Assembly: GCA_039810885.1 (NCBI GenBank) | Contig: JBDHXV010000049.1 | Coordinates: forward strand, 1 to 17,595 | Source of the DNA: BJGO01 sp039810885 | Lineage (GTDB): Bacteria > Bacteroidota > Bacteroidia > Chitinophagales > UBA10324 | Length of the DNA: 17,595 nucleotides | Reading direction: 5' to 3' | Shown here: in pieces, positions 1 through 6,344 of the stretch | How the letters are laid out: each line of letters opens with the position of its first letter | Position numbering within the stretch: position 1 is the stretch's first letter | The notes under the pieces: model-generated | What the model was told of the DNA's origin: nothing | Database searches by the model: none | Seen by the model: only the letters and a program-made list of their open reading frames with translations | Translations under genes and position numbers: made by a program

Positions 1-125
1 CCCAACCCGCCTGCGCCAATAATGGCAAGCGAGGCTTGTTTCAATTTCAATTGAGCTTCTTTGCCAAAGCGACTTAACAGTAATTGTCTGTCGTAATATT
101 TAATTTCATCTGAGTTAAGCATCAT
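1..125 (-). CDS. thiF: ThiF/MoeB/HesA-family adenylyltransferase, N-terminal fragment (cut by window edge)
   Basis: Only the first 41 codons are present; the gene runs off the left edge. The fragment begins MMLNSDEIKYYDRQ and reaches IIGAGGLG, the Gly-rich nucleotide-binding loop that opens the Rossmann-like E1 domain in the ThiF/MoeB/HesA family. In thiamine synthesis ThiF adenylates the C-terminal Gly-Gly of ThiS so that sulfur can be loaded as a thiocarboxylate. The start ATG shares its A with the thiH TGA stop (TGATG), which indicates translational coupling. MoeB or HesA share this N-terminus, but the place at the end of a thi operon that encodes ThiS favours ThiF. Whether a rhodanese domain follows cannot be seen. 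Confidence 0.85.
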   Translation of the reverse strand, partial: MMLNSDEIKYYDRQLLLSRFGKEAQLKLKQASLAIIGAGGL

Positions 126-1246
126 CATTTATATGAAAAGCTAAATATTTTTTCCCAATCTTTCCAAACGGGTTGCAAGCCCTGATGTTTAATGGCATTT
201 GCTACTTCAAGTGCGGTACGGCTATCATCAATCGCAAATTGCTCTAGTTCTTCGGGTGATACCGAGTACCCTCCGGGATTTGTTTTTGATGCAGCACTCA
301 CTGTTGTTACACCTATTTTAAATAATTGATCTCTGAAATTTGATTCTTCTCGAGTTGATAGGGAAAGCTCCAAATCTTCATTGTATAAACGATAAGCACA
401 AATAAGTTGTACTAAGTCTTTATTATTCATTTCATGTTTTGGGTATTCCATGCCCACAGCCGGTCTCAATCTTGGAAACGAGATGCTGTATTTCGTTTTC
501 CAATATTTTTTCTGAAGATATTGTTGATGCAAAACTGTGAAGAATGAATCTACACGCCAATTTTCAAGTCCCAGTAAAACTCCTAACCCGATTTTATGTA
601 CTTCACTTTCTCCCAGCCTATCCGGAGTTTGCAAGCGATAAGTAAAGTTCGACTTCTTTCCCTTTGGATGATACATCTTGTAGTTTTCTTCGTGATAAGT
701 CTCCTGATATACCAATACGGAAAAAACACCGGCTGTCGTCAAACGCTTATATTCATGTGTATCCATTGGCTGCACCTCGATTGAAATATTTTGAAAATGC
801 GGCTTTAATAATTTAACGGCATGTTCCAGATAATCAACACCTACTGTTTTTGCAGCTTCACCCGTTACAAGCAACACATGTTCAAAACCCATTTGCTTTA
901 TAGCTTCAGCTTCGCGAAGGATTTGTTCATCTTCTAATCGTATGCGCGGTATCTGATTATCAAATCGAAAGCCACAATAGGTACATATATTTTGGCATTC
1001 ATTCGATAAATACATCGGAATGTACATCTGAATTGTGTTACCGAAACGTTTACGAGTAAGTTGTGCGCTTAATCGCAGCATCTGTGGCAGGTATTCTATT
1101 GCTGCCGGTGAAACAAGTGCTAAAAAATCCTCGGGTGAGCCATGTCCTGCTCGCTCAATAGCCCGTTGCACATCTTTTTGAGTCGTCGTTTTGATACGTG
1201 CTTCAACCTGTTCCCACGTCTGATTGCGAAATACATTATCAAACAT
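125..1246 (-). CDS. thiH: 2-iminoacetate synthase (tyrosine lyase) ThiH
   Basis: This radical SAM enzyme cleaves tyrosine to p-cresol and dehydroglycine (2-iminoacetate), which ThiG uses to build the thiazole ring in organisms without glycine oxidase ThiO. The CX3CX2C cluster motif is visible as CQNICTYC near residue 85, and the C-terminal NPGGY and PVWKDWEK blocks are typical of ThiH. The length of 373 aa is close to the E. coli protein (377 aa). A GTG one codon upstream (1249) would also open the frame. I prefer the ATG at 1246 because it overlaps the original thiG stop as TGATG, the same arrangement as at the thiH-thiF boundary. The frame is intact, so thiH itself is not damaged by the neighbouring thiG lesion, though its coupled translation may be. 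Confidence 0.96.
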   Translation of the reverse strand: MFDNVFRNQTWEQVEARIKTTTQKDVQRAIERAGHGSPEDFLALVSPAAIEYLPQMLRLSAQLTRKRFGNTIQMYIPMYLSNECQNICTYCGFRFDNQIPRIRLEDEQILREAEAIKQMGFEHVLLVTGEAAKTVGVDYLEHAVKLLKPHFQNISIEVQPMDTHEYKRLTTAGVFSVLVYQETYHEENYKMYHPKGKKSNFTYRLQTPDRLGESEVHKIGLGVLLGLENWRVDSFFTVLHQQYLQKKYWKTKYSISFPRLRPAVGMEYPKHEMNNKDLVQLICAYRLYNEDLELSLSTREESNFRDQLFKIGVTTVSAASKTNPGGYSVSPEELEQFAIDDSRTALEVANAIKHQGLQPVWKDWEKIFSFSYK

Positions 1247-2018
1247 CACAGTGAGCTTAGAAATTCGGTAAATGGACTGGAAGCATGCGCCACATCTGAT
1301 ACATAAGCTCCGTCTGCCTCATAAGCAGTGCGGCCGGCCTCAACCGCTTGTTTAAAGGCTTGTGCCATTCGAATTGGATTTGATGCAATTGCAATAGCTG
1401 TATTAACGAGTACGGCATCGGAGCCGCATGTGATGGCCTTCCAATACCTGCGTCAACAATTACGGGTACATTGGATTGAGCAATAATAATCTTAATCATA
1501 GCTCTGGTTTCCACGCCTCTGTTGGAGCCTATAGGGGCACCTAATGGCATCACCGCTGCTGTTCCAACATCTTCAAGTCTCTTGCACAAAATAGGGTCTG
1601 CATTGATATAAGGAAGTACAATAAAACCACGCTTTGCTAACTCTTCGGTTGCTTTTAAAGTCTCTATTGGATCCGGCAGTAAATACTTTGGATCCGGATG
1701 GATCTCAAGCTTCAGCCAATCCGTTTCAAACGCTTCGCGACATAGTTCTGCACATAGCACTGCCTCTTCAGCTGTTCGTGCTCCACTGGTGTTAGGTAAC
1801 AACTGTACACCAAGAGCTTTTACGCTTGACAATAAATCACTGTCTAAATGGGCTTGATCTACTCGTTTGAGTGCGATAGTCACCATCTCACTTCCCGAAG
1901 TTGTAATACTATCGCACATTAGTTGATTAGAGGCAAATTTTCCTGTACCCAAAAAAAGTCTAGATTGAAAAGTATGTCCGGCAATTTGCCAAGGTTGGTT
2001 AGGATAGTTTGGTTTCAT
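1246..2018 (-). pseudogene. thiG: Thiazole synthase ThiG, frameshifted near residue 199
   Basis: ThiG condenses 1-deoxy-xylulose 5-phosphate, dehydroglycine and ThiS-thiocarboxylate sulfur into the thiazole phosphate. Residues 1-199 (start at 2018) are classic: LFLGTGKF, LLPNTSGA, the Schiff-base lysine in WLKLEIHPD (K103), LPDPIET, VMPLGAPIGSN and VDAGIGRPSHAA. After position 1423 the frame reads a non-homologous tail (PMPYSLIQ...) to a TAA at 1257. A different frame from 1422 to 1249 gives 58 residues that are plainly the ThiG C-terminus (SDAVLVNTAIAIA, MAQAFKQAVEAGR, AHASSPFTEF), ending in a TGA at 1246 that overlaps the thiH ATG. About seven conserved residues between SHAA and SDAV are absent, consistent with a net loss of about 19 bp. 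The gene start overlaps thiE by 20 nt; a start at 2066 would overlap by 68 nt and add residues outside the family. This is a real mutation or an assembly error. Confidence 0.9.
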
Positions 2019-2652
2019 GTTGATTGTACTTTTTGAATGTATCAAGCACCTGAGTAATTGATTCATATTGATGAGTCAGCAGTGCTTTTACTATAAAAGA
2101 TGAAAGAGCTACATGTTGAATACCTATTTTACAAAGTGATTCAATGTCGTTGAGTTCTATTCCACCAATTGCTACTAAGGGGATCTTTAAATGATTTTGC
2201 TTGTAATCAACGATAATTTTTTTTAACAGCTCCGCACCAAGTATGGGATTTAATTTCTGCCTTGTAGTCGTAAACCTGTAGGGGCCAATGCCGGCGTAGC
2301 TTGCACCTTCCTGCTGTGCGTAAATGACATCATCAATATGGTTACATGAGTAGCCTAAAATTTTATTTGAGAAGCGCTTTCGACATAGGCTAATGGCGGC
2401 ATCTTCTTTTCCGATATGCAGTCCATCAGCGTCAGATTTCTCAGCAACTTCCGGATTATCATTTACGATAAATACTGCGTTGTATGCTTTAGTAATGGCT
2501 CTAATCTCTTTTGCAGTATCAATCCATTGTTCAAGTGGCGTGTTCTTTGTTCTGTACTGGATCCATTTCAGGCCTTGCTCACACGCATCTTTTACTTGCT
2601 GTACGTGCGTGTAAGTTGGTAAGTCAGTAGTAAGAAATTGAACAGGAAACAT
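1999..2652 (-). CDS. thiE: Thiamine-phosphate synthase ThiE
   Basis: ThiE joins HMP pyrophosphate and thiazole phosphate to give thiamine monophosphate. The TIM-barrel signature blocks appear in order: IQYRTK (31-36), VNDN (63-66), DGLHIGKED (76-84), GYSCN (100-104), GIGPYRFTTTRQK (121-133) and VAIGGI (160-165). The acidic residues of VNDN and GKED, expected to bind Mg-pyrophosphate, and the TTT phosphate loop are present, so this is the copy likely to be catalytically competent. The length of 217 aa is normal. The ATG follows the thiD stop by one base, and the 3' end overlaps thiG by 20 nt, so it sits in the coupled thi operon. Confidence 0.94.
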   Translation of the reverse strand: MFPVQFLTTDLPTYTHVQQVKDACEQGLKWIQYRTKNTPLEQWIDTAKEIRAITKAYNAVFIVNDNPEVAEKSDADGLHIGKEDAAISLCRKRFSNKILGYSCNHIDDVIYAQQEGASYAGIGPYRFTTTRQKLNPILGAELLKKIIVDYKQNHLKIPLVAIGGIELNDIESLCKIGIQHVALSSFIVKALLTHQYESITQVLDTFKKYNQHETKLS

Positions 2653-2653
2653 A

Positions 2654-3415
2654 TCAATTATTAATTTTTGATTGTGTGGCTTGTTTGATTTTTATGCCTG
2701 AACAGTATTCTTGTAGTCGCAGTATAGAAAGTTCACAAGCCGTTGTCAAAGAAGCCCCTTGCATTAGGTTGCTTGCTATGCCTGAAGCCAGGCGGCACCC
2801 GGTTCCTCGTATTAATTGATGTTGTGTGTTTCGTTCGTGAGTGAAGTTGTGTATTGTGCTACTTGTATAAAGGGTATCGCTTATAGTGTGCGCTGTGATT
2901 TCATTTGATTTTATTAATAGGTTACAGTGCTTGCGTATCCATGTAGTTGCCTCTTCGAACGACAACCCGCTACTTAAATGAAGAAACTCATTTTTGTTTG
3001 GAGTAATTAAATATAGTTTGGAAACAAATGATTCAATGTCTTTAATCTTCCAAGAATAAAACGGAAAACCACTACTGCTGCTGCTTATCGGATCCCAGAT
3101 TATTTTCACGTGAGGATTAACGGAACACAGCAATTCAATTATTTCTCGTAAAATATCCGGGTTCTCAATAATGCCAATTTTAGCTACTTTGATTGATTGG
3201 GATTTTAGTATTAGATGAATCTGTTCTTTTATCCATTCTTCATTCATCCAACGTACAGCGTAAAATTTTGTACTGTCCTGAATCGTGTCTGCGCTTAGTA
3301 CACAGACAGGTGCGACGTCCTGTCGAATGCAGGTTTCATAATCAGCTAATATGCCCGCTCCCGTGCTTGGATCAAAGCCACCAATCAACAAACAGCTATG
3401 TTCAATTCTTTGCAT
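2654..3415 (-). CDS. thiD: Hydroxymethylpyrimidine (phosphate) kinase ThiD, divergent
   Basis: This ribokinase-fold kinase would phosphorylate HMP-P, the ThiC product, to HMP-PP for ThiE. Recognisable landmarks are the N-terminal GGFDPSTGAGILAD (12-25; the usual form is close to GSDPSGGAGIQAD), KIGII (79-83), WDPI (107-110), LITPNKNE (136-143) and the anion-hole GTGCRLASGIA (204-214) with the conserved cysteine. The usual VKGGH block is replaced by LIKSNE (167-172), and the usual TAQNT-like block by ADTIQDST, so the protein is diverged within its family. At 253 aa it is a little shorter than typical ThiD (about 266-270 aa). It overlaps the upstream tenI-like gene by 31 nt and touches thiE. 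Position in the operon makes ThiD the best call; a pyridoxal-kinase-like specificity is less likely. Confidence 0.87.
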   Translation of the reverse strand: MQRIEHSCLLIGGFDPSTGAGILADYETCIRQDVAPVCVLSADTIQDSTKFYAVRWMNEEWIKEQIHLILKSQSIKVAKIGIIENPDILREIIELLCSVNPHVKIIWDPISSSSSGFPFYSWKIKDIESFVSKLYLITPNKNEFLHLSSGLSFEEATTWIRKHCNLLIKSNEITAHTISDTLYTSSTIHNFTHERNTQHQLIRGTGCRLASGIASNLMQGASLTTACELSILRLQEYCSGIKIKQATQSKINN

Positions 3416-4038
3416 CGTTCTATTATATTCTTAAACTCTTGTATAGGGTCTGGAGATTGCCAAATAATTCCTAGAAGGCCAAAACCTGAAAAGCCGTAAT
3501 CTTGAACATCTTTAATCTTGTCTGCGGTTACACCCCCCAAGGCAATGACTTTATATTTTGTTTTTTGTAAAGCAGCACGTAATGAAGTTTCATTAAACGT
3601 GCTCTTATGTCCCAGTTTAGATATGCTTTCAAATATCGGGTTTAGAAAGACATATCGGTACTTAGGATGATAGTTCTTAAGGCTGGTTATAACGTGAAAA
3701 GAAGTACTTATCTGTAAGTCCGGGCGACGGTAGTGCAGATATTTCAGCATAAACCACATGTAGAGTTTATTATCTTTACGATGACGCTCGGTTAAATGAA
3801 TGCCCTTTAATTTAAAGCTGGTAGCCAGTTCATGATGTGTATGAATGACTATTCGATCGTGATACTTAGCATCAAACTTGCTTAAATAGCTTTTTAGCTT
3901 TTCTGTAGAATATTTGGGCTTTCGTACATGATACTGGCTCAGTCCAAGCCGAAATAATTCCATAGTAATTCCTTGTTCTTCAGGGTAATCCTTCTCCGGA
4001 CTTATGAGAATTAAACGCAGGGGTTTATCGTCTTCCAT
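3385..4038 (-). CDS. Thiamine-phosphate-synthase/TenI-fold protein lacking canonical catalytic residues
   Basis: This is a second member of the ThiE/TenI superfamily in the same operon. It shows the family layout: YHVRKP (36-41, equivalent to the ThiE QLRxK strand), ELATSFKLKGIHL (70-82), TSFHVITSL (112-120), YVFLNPIFES (129-138) and VIALGGVTADKI (164-175). By my hand alignment the ThiE acidic pair in VNDN and HLGQED is replaced by HTHHE and HLTERH. The TenI tautomerase histidine of FGHVFE is replaced in FLNPIFES. It may be a diverged thiazole tautomerase, a scaffold, or an enzyme with another role on thiazole phosphate. Thi operons in Bacteroidota commonly carry such a second copy between thiC and thiD (recalled, not checked). 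The ATG lies 36 nt after the thiC stop. Confidence 0.8.
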   Translation of the reverse strand: MEDDKPLRLILISPEKDYPEEQGITMELFRLGLSQYHVRKPKYSTEKLKSYLSKFDAKYHDRIVIHTHHELATSFKLKGIHLTERHRKDNKLYMWFMLKYLHYRRPDLQISTSFHVITSLKNYHPKYRYVFLNPIFESISKLGHKSTFNETSLRAALQKTKYKVIALGGVTADKIKDVQDYGFSGFGLLGIIWQSPDPIQEFKNIIERCKELNIAVC

Positions 4039-4074
4039 AATGTTTATAGAGGGTTATTGATATAATAGGATAGT

Positions 4075-5952
4075 TTATTGTTTGATATATATATTACTAC
4101 CGTGCTCTTTAAATTCATCTGCCATTTCTTGCATTCCCGCTTCTAGGGCCGCCGCATTATTGAGATGAAGTGATGCCGCATAGTCTCGCACTTCTTGTGT
4201 AATTTTCATCGAGCAGAATTTTGGACCACACATAGAGCAAAAGTGAGCGGTCTTTGCATTTTCAGATGGTAAGGTTTCGTCGTGAAATTCTCTTGCTGTA
4301 TCCGGATCTAAGGATAGGTTGAACTGATCCTGCCATCGAAATTCAAATCGGGCTTTGCTCAGCATGTTATCACGCCACTGAGCACCGGGGTGACCCTTTG
4401 CTAAATCGGCTGCATGTGCAGCTATTTTATATGTTATCACTCCATCCTTTACATCTTTCTTGTTTGGTAATCCTAAGTGCTCTTTTGGTGTAACGTAACA
4501 TAGCATGGCTGTGCCATACCACCCAATCATTGCTGCACCTATTGCTGAGGTAATATGATCGTAACCCGGAGCAATATCTGTAGTTAAAGGGCCTAAGGTA
4601 TAGAATGGAGCCTCATCGCAGATACTCAATTGTTTTTCCATATTTTCCTTAATTAATTGCATAGGAACATGACCCGGACCCTCAATCATTGTTTGAACAT
4701 CATGTTTCCATGCAATTTTAGTAAGTTCTCCAAGAGTATTTAACTCGGCAAATTGTGCCGCATCATTAGCATCGGCTATTGCACCCGGACGAAGCCCATC
4801 ACCAAGCGAGAAGGCAATGTCGTAAGATTTCATAATATCACAGATATCTTCAAAGTGAGTGTAGAGAAAGTTTTCTTTGTGGTGTGCAAGACACCACTTT
4901 GCCAAAATACTACCTCCGCGTGAAACAATTCCTGTAACACGCTTTGCCGTTAAGTGAATATAACGAAGTAACACCCCTGCATGAATGGTGAAGTAATCTA
5001 CTCCTTGTTCGGCTTGTTCTATCAAAGTATCGCGATACAACTCCCACGTTAGATCTTCCGCTACTCCACCAACCTTCTCCAGTGCCTGATAGATAGGTAC
5101 CGTACCCACCGGTACCGGTGAATTTCGAATAATCCATTCGCGTGTTTCATGAATATTTTTCCCTGTACTCAGATCCATAATTGTGTCCGCACCCCATCGA
5201 GTTGCCCATACCATCTTTTCTACCTCTTCTTCAATGCTAGATGTTACTGCACTGTTTCCAATATTCGCGTTAATCTTTACCAAAAAGTTTCTGCCGATAA
5301 TCATAGGTTCACTTTCCGCATGATTAATGTTACAGGGTATGATTGCCCTCCCTCTTGCAACTTCATTACGCACAAATTCAGGAGTAATGATTTTGGGTAT
5401 GGAAGCACCAAAAGACTGCCCCGGATGTTGAAACAACAACTCTCGTTCTTTTTCACTTAATGATTCGATGAGTTGATTTTCACGTATGGCAACATATTCC
5501 ATCTCAGGTGTAATAATTCCTTTACGGGCGTAATGCATCTGTGTCACGTTGCATCCTTTCTTAGCGCGGTATATTTTTAGTTCTCCGGAGTATTGAATGG
5601 CTTTTAGCTCTTCGTTGGTAGTTCGTTCACGCGTGTAAACAGATGATGTTTCGTTAACTTCATCTACGTCGCCCCGCTGTAAAATCCATTGCCTACGCTG
5701 AGTCGGCAAGCCTTTATAAACGTCAATATCTATTTGCGGATCGGTATATGGACCACTCGTGTCATAAACATAAGCCTTGTAATGTCGTTCTTCCGTATTT
5801 CCATTTTGATATACATATTTATCATCTGTTATTATTTCGCGCATTGCTACACGAATAGGATGTAATTTACCGTCAACATAAATCTTCTTTGAGTTTGGAA
5901 ATGGTTCTCGTGAAATAATCTGATTATTCGAAATTTTATTAGTGTTTTTCAT
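4075..5952 (-). CDS. thiC: Phosphomethylpyrimidine synthase ThiC
   Basis: ThiC rearranges aminoimidazole ribotide (AIR) to 4-amino-5-hydroxymethyl-2-methylpyrimidine phosphate, using SAM and a [4Fe-4S] cluster bound by a C-terminal CX2CX4C motif. That motif is present as CSMCGPKFC (Cys 572, 575 and 580, counting from the chosen start). Other diagnostic blocks are GNSAVTSSIEEEVEKM, WGADTIMDLSTG, EGPGHVPM and TTDIAPGYDHITSAIGAA. The length of 625 aa is typical. The frame is open to a TTG at 5988 that overlaps thiS, but the ATG at 5952 gives a normal N-terminus 19 nt after the thiS stop, so I use it. It is the second gene of the riboswitch-controlled operon and has no frame damage. Confidence 0.97.
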   Translation of the reverse strand: MKNTNKISNNQIISREPFPNSKKIYVDGKLHPIRVAMREIITDDKYVYQNGNTEERHYKAYVYDTSGPYTDPQIDIDVYKGLPTQRRQWILQRGDVDEVNETSSVYTRERTTNEELKAIQYSGELKIYRAKKGCNVTQMHYARKGIITPEMEYVAIRENQLIESLSEKERELLFQHPGQSFGASIPKIITPEFVRNEVARGRAIIPCNINHAESEPMIIGRNFLVKINANIGNSAVTSSIEEEVEKMVWATRWGADTIMDLSTGKNIHETREWIIRNSPVPVGTVPIYQALEKVGGVAEDLTWELYRDTLIEQAEQGVDYFTIHAGVLLRYIHLTAKRVTGIVSRGGSILAKWCLAHHKENFLYTHFEDICDIMKSYDIAFSLGDGLRPGAIADANDAAQFAELNTLGELTKIAWKHDVQTMIEGPGHVPMQLIKENMEKQLSICDEAPFYTLGPLTTDIAPGYDHITSAIGAAMIGWYGTAMLCYVTPKEHLGLPNKKDVKDGVITYKIAAHAADLAKGHPGAQWRDNMLSKARFEFRWQDQFNLSLDPDTAREFHDETLPSENAKTAHFCSMCGPKFCSMKITQEVRDYAASLHLNNAAALEAGMQEMADEFKEHGSNIYIKQ

Positions 5953-5971
5953 AGAATTAGATTTTATGATT

Positions 5972-6175
5972 TTAACCGCCTTGCGCAACGGTAAAGACTA
6001 CGATCGTTTGAAAATGTTGTAAAGAAAAATGTGGCCATTGAGCTCGAGGCACAACGTGGTTATTAACTGCTACGGCGATACCTTGCTTGTCGCTAAGGTT
6101 CTGTTTAACCAATAACTGCAAAAGAGTGCAATTGTTTTCGACTTCCGTTAGTTGATTGTTAAAGAAAAGTTGCAT
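5972..6175 (-). CDS. thiS: Sulfur carrier protein ThiS
   Basis: ThiS is a ubiquitin-fold sulfur carrier. Its C-terminal Gly-Gly is adenylated by ThiF and converted to a thiocarboxylate that feeds ThiG. The 67-residue protein ends in VAQGG, exactly the required Gly-Gly terminus, and begins with a MQLFFNNQL beta-hairpin followed by a TLLQLLVKQNL helix and GIAVAVNNHVVPR, the usual ThiS pattern. It is the first gene of the operon; its ATG lies about 52 nt downstream of the TPP aptamer core, so it is the direct target of the riboswitch. Confidence 0.95.
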   Translation of the reverse strand: MQLFFNNQLTEVENNCTLLQLLVKQNLSDKQGIAVAVNNHVVPRAQWPHFSLQHFQTIVVFTVAQGG

Positions 6176-6190
6176 TTAATCTTAAATATT

Positions 6191-6223
6191 ATCACTCTAA
6201 AAAGTGTGAGATAAGCTATACCT
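6191..6223 (-). promoter_or_regulatory. Putative riboswitch expression platform (anti-aptamer segment plus hairpin)
   Basis: On the minus strand, GGTATA-gctt-ATCTCA (6222-6207) can pair with TGAGATTATACC of the aptamer (6276-6265), giving 12 base pairs with one 4-nt bulge. Its 3' part overlaps a competing hairpin TCACACT-TTT-AGAGTGA (one mismatch) just before the thiS start. The two pairings share bases and so would exclude each other. No U-run follows the hairpin, so control of translation seems likelier than termination. Confidence 0.5.
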
Positions 6224-6296
6224 AACTTTTCCCTTCGCCGGTATTATCCGTATCAGGTAATCAGGGTATAATCTCAGCTCAATAGCACCCCTAAAG
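6222..6296 (-). promoter_or_regulatory. TPP (THI-box) riboswitch controlling the thi operon
   Basis: Read on the minus strand, the leader contains the conserved THI-box pieces in order: GGGGTGC, a very short P3 hairpin (GCT-ATTG-AGC), GCTGAGA, TATACCCT, then ACCTGATACGGATAATACC and GGCGAAGGGAA. The core spans 6228-6293. CTGAGA is the pyrimidine-sensing element, and the GGATAATACCGGCGAAGG half is the pyrophosphate-sensing arm. It lies directly upstream of thiS and would reduce thi expression when TPP is abundant. A downstream segment (6207-6222) is complementary to part of the core, as described in the findings. Confidence 0.96.
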
Positions 6297-6301
6297 CGCA
6301 A

Positions 6302-6309
6302 CTAAAATA
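6302..6309 (-). promoter_or_regulatory. Candidate -7 element of the thi operon promoter
   Basis: TATTTTAG on the minus strand matches five of the six fixed positions of the Bacteroidota -7 box (TAnnTTTG). It would start transcription a few bases before the THI box, which is where a riboswitch leader should begin. No clean -33 TTTG is visible (TTTC lies in the right area). It also sits only 36 nt past the GH3 stop, so readthrough from that gene is possible. Confidence 0.35.
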
Positions 6310-6344
6310 CAAAATGTCTGGAAATAATAAGAAACGGAATGCAC

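Noticed and set aside
1257..1422. The in-frame tail of thiG (PMPYSLIQ... to the TAA at 1257) as a genuine alternative C-terminus
   Set aside because: It matches nothing in ThiG, whereas the other frame over the same DNA encodes the conserved ThiG C-terminus and ends with the coupled TGATG.
5107..5120. Perfect 14-bp palindrome CACCGGTACCGGTG
   Set aside because: It lies inside thiC coding sequence and encodes the ordinary PVPVG region; no promoter or repeat context supports a function.
5953..5988. N-terminal extension of ThiC from a TTG codon
   Set aside because: It overlaps thiS, uses a rare start codon, and the ATG at 5952 gives a normal ThiC length.
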